From contig JAGMUV010000012.1 in the NCBI GenBank assembly GCA_020744425.1, positions 1,612,001-1,676,000 on the forward strand: 64,000 nucleotides of DNA, read 5' to 3'. Under the pieces are notes generated by a model, which did not search any database, had not been told where the DNA came from, and worked only from the letters and a program-made list of their open reading frames with translations. Position 1 is the first letter of the stretch. The number at the start of each line of letters is the position of its first letter. This document shows, piece after piece, positions 21,501-32,534 of the stretch. Source of the stretch: Dactylonectria macrodidyma (lineage: Eukaryota; Ascomycota; Sordariomycetes; Hypocreales; Nectriaceae). The position numbers were made by a program, and so were the translations under genes.

Positions 21501-24500
21501 CATTGTTTGGTACTCGAGAACTCACTTGGGTAATCCAAGAAGTGCGCAATTACCTCCACCTGCGATAATGGCCTCTCGGTGAATATTCTGTTTGCGATTC
21601 TCATCAGATACTGGCGGTTTATATTTGCCTTGGCTTCGTAGTTTGCAGTTGTTGCACCAAGCCCGACGGCGCTGGTTGTGCTGATACTCGGAAAGAGCTC
21701 TGCTGCTATGGCCACTCTCTTCCAGATCGGATCTTCGATTTTTGTGGCGTAGTTTGTCAAGTAGTATATCAGCGCCATTGTCTTGCTTTGGGTTCCGATG
21801 AAGGAGATGTCGTGATTGTGCCGCAGCCCAACCGCCATTGACTTGTTCCATCGGTTGATCATGGGATGTGAGCGTTGGAGCCGAAGTATACCATCCGCGC
21901 CAAATTCGCTTTTCGTAAAGAGCTTCCAAGGCGCATGGAATCGACACGTGGGCTTCTTTTCTCCCTCCTTGTTGTGGGAGTATTTGACACAAGTTGCAGT
22001 GTGGACATGCATCTGGACCCTGCCCGCGCAAAAGTGGGCTTCATCGTCAAACTGTTCAGAGAAGCGCCCCGTATCGATCATCAAGTGAGATATGTTGTCG
22101 TAAACTACCCTAGTCTCGCTCTCCTCACTAAAGGCAGCGGTTTCGTCCAGGTCCTCGATAATAGTTTAGCTTCCGACCTACGTTGGCCTTTGGTTATGGA
22201 TATATGGGTGCACATACCTCGGTAAAGACAGAATCGACATATTTCAGGATTCCTTCCCGTTCCATCGCCGCACTCTCATCATCCTCCCTGTTTCCATGAG
22301 CACCGATGAACTCCCCGAGCTCCAAGTTCCCTTCGAGCCATAGCAAACCATGGACATGAAGAGCACCGCGTTCGTTGGTCTCGACAGCGCCAAAATACTG
22401 TCCAATCCGACCAAACACAGATTCCTCCCCAACCTTGACGTAATGCTCAAAGAACATCTCTACTTCGCGGTGGAAGAAGATGGCAGAGCTTATGGGGTCA
22501 GTTATCGCCAGCTTCACTCTCTCATACCTATCCTGAAGGGCCCGAAGCAGGGTTGCTTCCGCGCCAGCCTTGTCCTCCTTTCGGTATGCCGCCAGACGTA
22601 GTTTTACCGGGTTCGTAATGTCATTAGGGTTCAGCGTAAACCAAATCGCCGGTATACCGTATCTGATGATGAGCGCTTTAATCTTTCTGCGCATGGCTAG
22701 CCGCGACTCCTGCGACATGGCCTGTTTGTAGCCAAAGTATGAAATGTATCGCAGGAGCTTTTTGATATCTTCATCTCGGGTGCTCCCGCCAGCCTCTAAC
22801 TCCTTTTGCACTTCCGCCAGTCTCTCTAGTGTTAACGACTGAATGATCCTCTCCACCTCAGGAAAATCGTTCCGTCGCACGCTCACCATACTTACTCCTC
22901 TATTCCTAGACCGAACCTCTATGTTGAAGACTAGGAATGAAAATGCCGGATGATTGGCAAAGCGACCACCATGTCGTTGCAGCACTTTCTGCATCCATGC
23001 GTGAAGTCCGAGGTTACGTGTTGGCGGAGTCGCATCCTCTCCACCCTCCCCACCCTCTCCAATACTGTCTCTATCACGGACATGACCTGTGAGCTGGACA
23101 CTGTTCTGCCACAGGTCCGATTCCATCTCTTCCTTACACCGTGGCCCACCGAAACCGAACGGGAATAGTGTCGGAAATGCTTTTGCAAGATGCCAGAGAT
23201 CATTGACATCTGCAAACTCATTGCCTCTTGAAATGTGAATGTATGGCTGAAGGTGCGAACCCTGCGCGCTCCCAGCCGGCGGGTTGGGCGGCTGTGCCTG
23301 CGCATTTGTCTGTCCACCTCTGATTGTATCAATGGCAAATTGCAGCTTATCGGCATCGGTCGCTCGCGGTGCTGTATCCAGTGGAAACATACCAGATGCA
23401 AGAATCTCATCAAGAAAGCTTCCCATGCCCTCATACTCGAGCTCCTCCCTAGTGCGCTCGTCGTAGAGCTGCTGATCCTCGTCGTAACTTACCTCATTCT
23501 CATCATACGCTCTGCCCAGCCCGTCCACAATCTGTTCGAGTGACTGGGGCTCGATGTCATCCATTCCACGTTCTGCTGGGGGCACAATATGCGCTGTTCG
23601 CGTTTTTTCCCATGCCGATGGTTCATCTCTCTCTATCCTGTCATAGATCTTGCTCGGAACCCCGTGCGCCGGCTCTCCCCAACTATCCAACTCGGCTTTG
23701 TCGATTTGGATGTGCCGATAGTGGGGGTTAAATTCTTTTAGCCAAAGCAGCGCCCGTTCCACAGCCCCTCGCCGGACTGAGAGCAACTTGGATAGATCGC
23801 TGGGGGCTGGTCTCTGCGGCCCATGCCAGGATATATGGATGTCCTCCAAAGATTGTAGAAGCGGATGTGGTAGTACTGTGGTAACCAAGTCTTGAACACT
23901 GTTTGGAAACACAGTTATATGGCCCTTTACATGGCGTGCATATGCCGTACTCTGTTTGGTGCTTTTTGTCACTTTGATTCTTGCAATGAAGCCGAAATGG
24001 GTGTTGAGTGCAATCAGCTTCTCCTCAATCAATGTCAAGTCTCTGAGAGCATCCGGGTACATGTGCTCGCAACCAAGTGCTTGATGCAAGTTCCCGCCCC
24101 GCGCCATATTGCATTCGCGGATCTTCATTGCACAGTTTTCGCAGCTCCGTATAGCCTTGCCAACAGGGAAGCAATCTGGACATGAATATGTGCGGCAGCT
24201 CTTCATCGCTGCGCTATTTGTCCACTCTTCCCAGCTAAGCTCTTTTATCTCCATGGTGCTGATCTTCTGATAGCATATCATGCATGTGTGTATGGGTAGG
24301 GTGTCGATGTTGTGAAATGCTTGATAAAAATCCATGACTGTGGATATGTTCCTCTCACGGGGGACCGACTTACGCCAATCCTTTGTGTAGGATATTCTCT
24401 CCTTCTCTGTAAATTCATCTTCCAGATGCTCAATGACCCTCTCTAATGCCTGGGTTTGCTCTTCAAGGTTGCTGTTCTCAACCCGTCTTCGATTTTGCCT

Positions 24501-25442
24501 TTGGTTTTGTTCTTGTCCGTGTTGATCAGCCTTACGCTTGGCGCCAAGTTCTTGTTGGCCATCTTGAAACCTCAGTCTTGCCATACATCCACGTCGATCC
24601 AGTTTATCCTCTGCAGGTTTTAGTTGCTGTGCTTGTTGCGATCTCATTTTCTGACGTCGTGGAGCATTAGATGGCAACTGGAAACCGGCTGGAGGGGTCC
24701 CAACGGCAACCAGTGGTCTTTGCTGTTGGGTTTGTCTCCTTTGCCGCCAGTTTCTTTCCCGGGCATCTTTCCGTCTTGATGCACGAGAAGTTCGCGGTTT
24801 GCCTCTTGATCTTGGGGACGATTGTATTTGTGTCGTACTCCTTGGCGGCGGTCGACTCATCCAGCTTTCAGGTACCTGTACTTGAGTATTGATGGTGTCG
24901 GCTTGGTATGCACTTGGCTGGTGTTCCCGCACCCGATTTCCTTCTCGAACATCTCTCTGCCTTGGTACACGAGAACCTCGCGGTCTACCTCTTTTTCTTG
25001 GAGGCACTTGTATCGGCGTCGTGCTCCCTGGTGGTGGCCGACTCATCCAGTTTCCTGCTGCCTGTGTTTGCGCATTGGCATTGTCGATTTGACTTGCACT
25101 TGATTCGTATCTTTGGTGATTACCTGCTTTGCTTGCTTGGCCAGTTGATTGTGATCCCTCTAGTGCCGGGTCTATAGGTACGGTTTCTGGAATATCACCA
25201 AGTGTACTCGGTTCCACAGTAGGGTGTGACCTCTTTAATGCCGGGCCCACAGCCTGGACATCCGGAACACGATCGGGTGTGCTTGGTTGGACAGTAGAAT
25301 GCGATTCTCTTGGTGTTGCGTTTATATTCGAGTTTGCCGCACCAGAGATATCATTGTACGTCTTCAGCCCGAGACTGCTGAGTGTGCTGCCAGGCGTTGG
25401 ACCACGCAATCTTTCAAGTAGAGCAGATAATGGCGAATCCAT
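18565..25442 (-). CDS. Helitron Rep-helicase (three exons)
   Basis: Exons 25442-22218, 22153-21054 and 20992-18565 join in frame across introns of 64 and 61 bp, giving about 2250 residues. The N-terminal ~370 residues are disordered and basic. A cysteine-rich zinc-binding region follows (CMICYQK...CPDCFP...CENCAMK). The HUH nuclease has GALHVHGLLWL (HVH at about 1029-1031), and the paired tyrosines IYYLTNYATK lie near 1206 and 1210 on exon 2. The C-terminal PIF1-type helicase shows Walker A GEGGTGKS (about 1747), Walker B LLIIDEVSMLG, GDFHQFRPV, TEQVRA and YVQLSRCKSLDG. Such proteins nick, unwind and transfer one DNA strand for rolling-circle transposition. All key motifs are present and no stop interrupts the exons, so it may be functional. 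It is divergent from the gene at 26837. Confidence 0.9.
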
Positions 25443-25780
25443 TACAACATAGTGTGTGTAGTGTATTCTTAGAGTGCGTAATCATGTGTATTAAGCCAAA
25501 TAGCATTATAAATATGAACGATAAAGGTTGATGCCATTCACAATGCTGTTTTGTGATCGGTACATTCTGGGGCAGAGATCGATTCTCCCACACCAACCTG
25601 TCCTACTCTGCTCTTGATCCGATTCTATCCCGATACTCCCACGTCATCTTTATCTCTATTATACCTATCAAACTATATGACAATATCGTCTATCGTCATT
25701 ATCTTAACCCCCTACCAATAAAAGATAGCTCTATCCCACCATGGTCTTCCTTACTCTTCCAATTTCATCCCAATATCCGA

Positions 25781-26098
25781 CTTGATTATTCATCCCGTCA
25801 TCTACTCGGAGCATCATCACGCCGGTATACCAATAGAGCATCATATTCCTCCACCCTCTTACTTTCGTGATGATTAACGTCTGTGCTTGATTATTCATCC
25901 CATCATCCCCCCGGAGCATCATCACACCGGTATACCAGTAGAGCATCATACTCCTACACCCTCTTATTCTTCTAACATTAATAACATCGGGCTTGATTAT
26001 TTATCCCATTATCTAGTCGGAATGCCATTACACCGGTATACCAATACGGTATCATACTCCTCCACCCTCTTATTCATATGGTCGCTGCAGTATTGATA
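25781..26098 (+). repeat. 105-bp tandem repeat, three units
   Basis: Units starting CTTGATTATT-CATCCC begin at 25781, 25886 and 25992 (periods 105 and 106 bp). Each carries CACCGGTATACCA or a close variant followed by TCCACCCTCTTA. A weaker fourth unit follows (ATTGATATACCAATAG, about 26090-26130). The array sits between the two divergent Helitron-region genes. Confidence 0.8.
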
Positions 26099-26270
26099 TA
26101 CCAATAGATCAAAATATCCCTTCACCCTCTTTCGTTGTAATGGTAACATCGATGGGCACTTATGTGATTGATATAATACACACCACGTTATTTCATCTAC
26201 CTATCAAATACTGCTCAGCTCTCATACTTTCTTTTTTTCTTCCTTTTTTCATGCATTAATTTCTTAGTCA

Positions 26271-26550
26271 ATCCTTTGTAATCATAGAAGAAGCAATTCT
26301 GTTCAACAGCTACGTTGATTGGTCAATTCCGCTGTGCAAGTATCCACTTGACAGGCATCAAGGTTCTTACCTCAAGACGCTTTACTGCGATCGGCGACAT
26401 GTGTGCTGACGTTTTGGCCAATCCTTTGTACTCATGGAAAAAGCAGATCTGTTCACCATTGATCTTAATTGATCAATTCAATTGTGCGAGTATCCACATC
26501 GGCAGGGATCGTAGCTCTTGGCTGAAAATGTTGGATGGAGATCGGCGATG
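26271..26550 (+). repeat. Diverged direct duplication, period 149 bp
   Basis: ATCCTTTGTAATCATAGAAG at 26271 and ATCCTTTGTACTCATGGAAA at 26420 start two related segments. Both keep TCTGTTCA, TTGATTGGTCAATTC-like blocks, AGTATCCAC and GATCGGCGA in the same order. Confidence 0.65.
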
Positions 26551-26715
26551 CCACATCCTCTCTGCGCAATGAAATACAGTATCTTTACCAAGTGGTATCA
26601 ATCTTCGCATTGTATATAGGTACTATATCCTTTAATCGATTATAAATATCAGATGTGTTTCTTCTTTGTTCTGTACATTTGCATGCCAATCTTACAGGCT
26701 TATCTTCCAATTACT

Positions 26716-26718
<3 letters not shown>

Positions 26719-26768
<50 letters not shown>
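26719..26768 (+). repeat. (TC)n microsatellite
   Basis: An almost pure CT dinucleotide run of about 50 bp, ending 70 bp upstream of the ATG at 26837. It may act as a pyrimidine-rich core promoter tract. Confidence 0.85.
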
Positions 26769-26773
<5 letters not shown>

Positions 26774-26836
26774 AGTCGTAATCTTAACTGCTCTCCCATT
26801 TTTTTTTTTTCGAAACATTTGCTAGTTCAATATATC

Positions 26837-28369
26837 ATGTCTTCATCTACTTCTACCTCAAATTCTACCTCAACTTCCACTCTTAGCGGCCATCCCCCTC
26901 CGCGCATGCCTCATGACTCTCAGAAAAACCTTGGTAGTGATATGACCATGTCCTTTTTTGGTCAGCTGGATACCCCAACGCGGTTTCCTACACCAGATGA
27001 ACAACTCATAAAGAGCCTTAATGTTGAAGCTCTTGGCAGGGTTTTCCTTCCACCCCCTCCCTATATGACACTGCCTGAATATTCTGTGCTGCGTCCTGAA
27101 GGGTATCGATCCCCTGATCCACTGCCGATTTACTTTAGTCTCAACCTCTCTGTCTATAACCAGCAGATTGTTGAATCGGAGTGGGAGAATCAGTGGTTCC
27201 ATTTCACTGGCAAAGTACACCCCTACGCACTGGAGTGGGTGCTACGGGAGCCTGATGTTTTCAGCGATGAAGATGGTGACGGCGAAGTGTACAAGGTTCC
27301 AGTTGTTCTCATACGCGACTTTGGATACCAAGCGTAAGCAGACTTATCAATTTCCCTTAGCTCGAGTTCCACTATCGCGCTTGCCACTAATGTAACTATC
27401 AGCATTGACCCACGAACTCTTTGCAATGGTGAGGGATTTCCACTTATCCAACCGATTGTTTCTTTGACCGGGCAGGTTCTCGGGACAGGTCAAACCCACT
27501 TGATCAAGGACTCTGTCCCGCAGTTGGATGATGCGCAGCTGAGATGCTGTGCATTTATCCAGTGCTGTACCTACATCACGCCGGGCCAGCCATCAAAGAG
27601 CCCTTTCAAAGGTTTCCACCCCTTTCAAGTTTTTATTCTCTTTCCTATTCGCGCTTTACCATTCTCTCTCCTCTGCAAGAAGATGGCAGATAGGAAAGAT
27701 ACACAGTTTGTTCCAGGTGTTCCCTTCAACTGCGTCGGCAAGATAGTTGGTCTGCTTGACCATCGTCTTATGGTGGCTGCCCCCCTGGCTGATGAGAAGG
27801 ACTATGTTTTCATTGTCGTTCCCGACTCTTGGACGTTTCCGGACAAGAGCACGCCACCTGTACCTGCTTCTAACACAGTCTCCCCCTCTAAAACCGAACC
27901 TGGCCCATCCCAAGCTGGCGGCTTCGCAGCAATGAGGTCTATGTTCAAGTCTCCCTCAAAGAAAGGTTCACAGGCGCAACAGTCACAGCCACAATCATCA
28001 AAATCGTCGCAGAGAAGTCCATCCCAACAGCCCGCTACTCCATCTCAGAACAAAAGGCCCGCAATCTCCGCATCTCAATCATCTCCGTCCAGTTCAAACA
28101 ATCCCGCCCCCAAGAGACTCAGGAGGTCTAAGGTGACTACCGCAACATCTCCAGTCATTGCAGGGTCGCCGGTCTCCCCTTTAACATCCGTAGACTCTGA
28201 TGAAAACGATAACCATGAAGAAGGTGAAGCGAAGGAAAACGAAGACTCTCGATCACCTAACATATCTGCTACACTCCGATCCTCCGTTCGTCCTAATATG
28301 AGGTCATCAACTACCGAGCCAGCTGGCAGGAACAAGAGACATCCGACAAAGAGACTTCAAGTAGTCTAG
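26837..28369 (+). CDS. Putative Helitron-linked accessory protein, possibly OB-fold
   Basis: Two exons, 26837-27333 and 27403-28369, join in frame across a 69-bp intron (GTAAGC...CACTAATG...CAG), giving 487 residues. The start follows the (TC)n tract; the long frame reaches further upstream but begins in repeat DNA. Residues 1-20 are Ser/Thr-rich. A structured core of roughly residues 50-330 has many hydrophobic and aromatic positions (YFSLNLSVYNQQIV, WFHFTGKVHPYALEW, VSLTGQVLGTG, VPGVPFNCVGKIVGLLDHRL). The Gly/Val-rich beta pattern resembles OB-fold single-strand DNA-binding domains. The C-terminal ~150 residues are Ser/Pro/Gln-rich with nuclear-signal-like KRLRRSK and NKRHPTKR. Being divergent from the Rep-helicase gene, it could bind single-stranded DNA during rolling-circle transposition. 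The fold and role are inference, and it could instead be a host gene. Confidence 0.65.
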
Positions 28370-28979
28370 TATAACTAGTGATAGTGTGTGGTATTTTTTT
28401 TTTGGGCTTTTGTATTGGGTTTGGAAAACTTACAGATTGATATATGGGGGAAGTAAGAGTGTGGTTTCAACACTAGTGCGAGTGATAAAGTCCAATGATC
28501 TCAACACCAGGACATCTTGGCATGGCAGCTTCTCACACTCAAATTGACAATTTTCCCTCTTTGGCATTGCGACTGATTCATCTCTGCTAGTCTCAGTCCC
28601 CTGATCCCTGTCTCAATTATTGACCCTCACCCTATTGACTAGGTCTCTTGGTTCCGCATTAAACTCTTCAAATCGTGCCACTCAAATTGGCGCCTGCTCC
28701 GCAAAGCCTTCCGCATACGTCTTATTGGCTACGCAAAACGAAGGTAACACACACACACGCCCTATTGGCCAAGTCTCTTCATCCACCCACCCAGAGCCGG
28801 CCACTTAAAACCGCGCCCTCTTCTCAACACGTGCAGCAACCCACTAGTAAAACAGCCACACAGGCTCTTGTTGCAAGCTTCGTGCCGAAAGGCTACTCAG
28901 CGCAAGGGAGCCGCCAACTTGCCCATCACGCCCAGCTTCCAACTTCCAACGTACCCCGGCGGACGTGCGCCTTCCCCTG
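28370..28979. other. No gene recognised
   Basis: Short ORFs without motifs. Several CCAAT or ATTGG pentamers occur, but without a gene to serve. The 5' end of the Helitron may lie in this stretch; a TCACTCGCAC start (minus strand) near 28488 is one candidate only. Confidence 0.3.
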
Positions 28980-29338
28980 TCTTTCTTATTCACGCCCGAC
29001 CCTTGACACCCTGAGTCCCTGGCCTCTGATTGGTTGCAAAGTTATCTACCTTCTGATTGGCTAATAAAATGTGGCTTCCTAACGGGAGGCCTTCCTAGCA
29101 AGCCGGCGTGGCGGCTGCTCCCCAGTTTGGTGCAGACAGGGATTAATAAGTTTCTCGGTCTCTGATTGGTTTAAATTTTGTATGGACGGCCACAAAACGA
29201 GGAGCAACTGGACGACGGCTCATAAAAAGTGGGCCTAGCTTGCCAGCTAGCAGTCCCCCTGGCTTATTTACTCGGAATTTCGCTTGGCATGGAAACTTCG
29301 TTTACGCAACGCATCTTCACGTCTTGCGTCTTTGAGTA

Positions 29339-30086
29339 ATGCATCCGAAGTCTACTCCTCAAGGGCTTCAAGATGACTTAGTGTCCATTGTCTGTGCCCG
29401 CTGTAGCGAGAAGAAACCGGCGGCCGGCTTCGTCAGCAAACTGAAATCTGCTGAGAACACCAAGAACTGCCTGGAATGTCGTAGTCGGTGCAATTCTCAT
29501 GTCAGCTCTGTCTCCCCACTCCGCAAGACATTCAATACTAACTAAGTGAAGCGTTCCAGATCCAAAGGCGCGATCCTAACATTAAGAAACCTCGCCGTCA
29601 GTCCTTCTTCAACTGAGAGTCCCGCTCCGAAGAGAACTGAAGAAGATGCTGGCCTATCGCCCCTTAACGACAGATTCGGAACCCAGCCTACGTCGCCAGA
29701 GAGGCTACGGCAATGTCATACAGCGAAGACGTTATCCGGGGCGTCGATTAGCCAGCCGCGTGTAGTGTTGGGGACGCCAATTCCACCAACCCTCACCTCC
29801 TGTGCAGCCGACGACACTACTAACCGCCTCACATTCTGATCCGTCCACTATCCGAAGCAGCACGTCTCATATAGGTCACCCTGACTTGGCTCCTAGATTC
29901 CTCAAGTGCGGGAGAGACTCACAGGACGATTCCTCCTTGGCCGGCGCAAGGGCCAAGCGGGCTGCTATCCAGCGCGGCCATCGTTCACGACGCCGTGCAG
30001 GGGAGACTGTGTTACTGACTCCCTCAATATCTCAACTCAGCGCGTTTAAAGGTTCGGAGGGGCCTGGGGCAGATATCCTTACTTAA
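29339..30086 (+). pseudogene. Helitron-like N-terminal ORF, interrupted
   Basis: The frame from 29339 contains CARCSEKK and CLECRSRC, spaced like a small zinc-binding domain. A TAA at 29543-29545 stops it, and the frame continues from 29546 (KRSRSKGAILTLRNLAVSP). A shift near 29810 moves coding to the frame 29802-30086 (HIGHPDLAPRFLKCGRDSQDD). The same frames recur in copy 2. It looks like the disordered, cysteine-containing head of a fungal Helitron protein. Confidence 0.5.
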
Positions 30087-30120
30087 TGGTCGCAGTATTT
30101 CAAGCTAACTACAGAATGTA

Positions 30121-30376
30121 GATACCAGCCAAGATTGACTGCAAGAAGAAGCTTAAAGATATCAAGTATCTAATCATTGACAAGAAGAGCATGCTGGGGC
30201 TGCGTCAGCTATCTTAGATCAATAACCGTCTCCAAGAGGCGTTCCCGAATAAGAACGAAGAGTTCTTTAGCGGCCTGAACATCCTGTTAGTTGGTGACTT
30301 CTTTTAGCTTCCTCCTGTGCTGCAGAAGCCTCTTTATTAAATAAAGAGGTTCACGGAGTAGAGATTAAGGGCAGAA
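30121..30376 (+). pseudogene. PIF1-type helicase fragment, copy 1 (mutated)
   Basis: The translation parallels the open copy at 32535-32918 around YLIIDxKSMLGLRQLS and NILLVGDxFQLPPVL, which are the Walker B and motif III regions of PIF1 helicases. Here stops replace Trp and Gln codons (TTGG to TTAG, CAG to TAG), and most other differences are C to T or G to A. Only about 85 codons survive, so it is inactive. Confidence 0.75.
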
Positions 30377-30557
30377 ATGCATATAGGCGATTCGATGAAG
30401 ATGAGGGATCAGGAGCTTAGGAAACGACAGGTGCTCACACGGAATCCGTACATGTCACATAATACCAAGAATGGCCATGGCAATGGATCAGTAGTAGATA
30501 ATGCAGTAGTAGTAATAGCTTCCCGGCCCGCGGACACACAGCCTTCGGCTGAGGCTA

Positions 30558-30594
30558 CCCCATGCACCCCATCGCCGCTCCAATGTGCATGGGG
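30558..30594 (+). repeat. Terminal hairpin of Helitron-like copy 1
   Basis: CCCCATGCAC and GTGCATGGGG form a perfect 10-bp stem around a 17-base loop, followed by TGACGTAGTATTTTA to the end of the repeat. The identical structure occurs at 33272-33308. Confidence 0.8.
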
Positions 30595-30680
30595 TGACGT
30601 AGTATTTTAAAAAATACTCTCTTTAACTTTCTAGCTATTTTATAGCTATTTTTAGAGACTTAAGGTTTAGTGATTTTTTT

Positions 30681-30753
30681 TTCAGCCGAAGGCTGACTCT
30701 ACATTAATCCATAAGTTTTCCCAATAATAAGGGTTTGCCTTCCGTTAGGAAGG
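30681..30753 (+). repeat. Dispersed 73-bp repeat, copy 2
   Basis: Near-identical to 17782-17854 and placed directly before Helitron-like copy 2. The CAGCCGAAGGCTG palindrome is echoed by CAGCCTTCGGCTG near both Helitron-like 3' hairpins (about 30540 and 33253). Confidence 0.7.
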
Positions 30754-31328
30754 TCTTTCTTATTCGCGCCCGACCCTTGACACCCTGAGTCCCTGGCCTC
30801 TGATTGGTTGCAAAGTTATCTACCTTCTGATTGGCTAATAAAATGTGGCTTCCTAACGGGAGGCCTTCCTAGCAAGCCGGCGTGGCGGCTGCTCCCCAGT
30901 AGTGCAGACAGGGATTAATAAGTTTCTCGGTCTCTGATTGGTTTAAATTTTATATGGACAGCCACAAAACGAGGAGCAACTGGACGACGGCTCATAAAAA
31001 GTGGGCCTAGCTTGCCAGCTAGCAGTCCCCCTGGCTTGTGTACTCGGAATTTCGCTTGGCATTCGCTTAGTATAGAAACTTCGTTCATGCAACGCATCTT
31101 TATGTCTTGCGTCATTAAGTAATGCATCCGAAGTCTACTCCTTAAGGGCTTTAAGATGACTTAGTGTCCATTGTCTGTGCCCGCTGTGGCGAGAAGAAAC
31201 CGGCTAGTGACTTCGTCAGCAAACGGAAATCTGCTGGGAACACCAAGAACTGCCTGGAATGTCGTAGTCAGTGCAATTCTCATGTCAGCCCTGTCTCCCC
31301 ACTCCGCAAGACATTCAATACTAACTAA

Positions 31329-31607
31329 GTGAAGCGTTCCAGATCCAAAGGCGCGATCCTAACATTAAGAAACCTCGCCGTCAGTCCTTCTTCAACTGAG
31401 AGTCCCGCTCCGAAGAGAACTGAAGAAGATGCTGGCCTATCGCCCCTTAACGACAGATTCGGAACCCAGCCTACGTCGCCAGAGAGGCTACGGCAATGTC
31501 ATACAGCGAAGACGTTATCCGGGGCGTCGATTAGCCAGCCGCGTGTAGTGTTAGGGACGCCAATTCCACCAACCCAACAAAGCTCGCGGCTCTTCCGTAC
31601 AATAGCT
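31329..31607 (+). pseudogene. Helitron-like head ORF, copy 2
   Basis: This encodes the same KRSRSKGAILTLRNLAVSP frame as 29546-29839, then is cut by extra DNA and the MITE. The rest (HIGHSDLAPRFLQCGRDSQDN) resumes after the MITE, within 32080-32341. It is non-functional. Confidence 0.55.
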
Positions 31608-32039
31608 CAGTGATCTTGTTGGACTGGACTGGACTGGATTTCGGGTCAGGATCCAGTCCAGTCTAGTGCAAACGCTCAACGACTCCTGGAGCTCCAGAGC
31701 AGATCCAATTCTCTCAAAACGGCTTAGTGGCTATCCTTATTAGGAAGTTGGATGGCAAAATATCGGGCTTTAGCAATTGAGCACTGTGCTTCAAGGGCGC
31801 CTAGAACCAATATATTGATGAACTCTTTCCTGATTAGGTATAGCTGTGGCTATTTCTTTAACGACTTTCTCCTATTTAGGGAATTCATTGCCTATTTAGG
31901 TATGGTCCATTGGAGCTCCAGGAACGTCCAGAGCTAGAGATCCAGTCCAGTCCAAATCTCTCAAACTTCAGATCCAGTCCAGCCAAATCCAATCCATCCA
32001 AATCCAGTCCAATGCTAGTCCAGTCCAACAAGATCACTG
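31608..32039 (+). mobile_element. 432-bp hAT-type MITE
   Basis: The ends are inverted repeats starting CAGTGATCTTGTTGGACTGG. The perfect 8-bp direct repeat CAATAGCT flanks them at 31600-31607 and 32040-32047. The 8-bp duplication and CAG start place it with hAT elements. The interior has no coding capacity and is filled with short CCAGTCC and GGACTGG repeats near both ends. Confidence 0.92.
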
Positions 32040-32346
32040 CAATAGCTCCCTCACCTCCTGTGCAGCCGACACTACTAACCGCCTCCCATTCTGATCCGTC
32101 TACTATCCGAAGCAGCACGTCTCATATAGGTCACTCTGACTTGGCTCCTAGATTCCTCCAGTGCGGGAGAGACTCACAGGACAATTCCTCCATGGCTGGC
32201 GCAAGGGCCAAGCGGGCTGCTATCCAGCGAGGCCATCGTTCACAACGCCGTGCAGAGGAGACTGTGTCACTAACTCCCTCAATATCTCAACTCAGCGCGT
32301 TTAAAGGTTCGGAAGGGCCTGGGGCAGATATTCTTACTTAATGGTC

Positions 32347-32499
32347 TGTTGAAATGAGAAGATTCGTATTTCTTAGTTCATCCTTAATGTGCAGTAAGGG
32401 AACCACTGTTTATATACAGGCACGATCTCTTGTGGAAGGTTCCACCTTCTTCCACACCTTGCCACCGACTTGGTCGCCTCACACTTGTGATCTCCAACA
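32347..32499 (+). mobile_element. 153-bp solo LTR
   Basis: It begins TGTTGAAATGAGAAG, ends GATCTCCAACA and contains a TATA-like TTTATATAC. The 5-bp duplication TGGTC flanks it exactly (32342-32346 and 32500-32504). Sister copy 1 has the empty site, TTAATGGTCGCAG, with a single TGGTC (near 30084), which proves an insertion after the two copies separated. Confidence 0.93.
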
Positions 32500-32534
32500 T
32501 GGTCGCAGTACTTCAGGCTAACCACAGAATGTAG

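Larger units (their letters stand above)
25443..26836. promoter_or_regulatory. Divergent promoter region of the Helitron gene pair
   Basis: This 1.4-kb gap separates two genes transcribed away from each other and should hold both promoters. It contains a 105-bp tandem array (from 25781), a diverged ~130-bp direct duplication (from 26271 and 26420) and a (TC)n tract just before the plus-strand gene. The pyrimidine-rich tract is of the kind often found upstream of fungal start sites. Confidence 0.45.
28980..30611 (+). mobile_element. Helitron-like non-autonomous element, copy 1
   Basis: This segment is repeated with high similarity at 30754-33322. Both begin TCTTTCTTATTC and end GTGACGTAGTATTTTA. 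Both carry an N-terminal zinc-motif ORF, a fragment of PIF1 helicase and a terminal 10-bp stem (CCCCATGCAC/GTGCATGGGG, here 30558-30567 and 30585-30594) about 17 bp from the end. A hairpin just before the 3' end plus PIF1 sequence suggests an internally deleted Helitron. A CTRR terminus is not seen. Confidence 0.7.

Noticed and set aside
25553..26160. CRISPR-like array from the 105-bp repeats
   Set aside because: The units are long, contiguous and diverged without unique spacers, and the genome is fungal. It is an ordinary tandem repeat.
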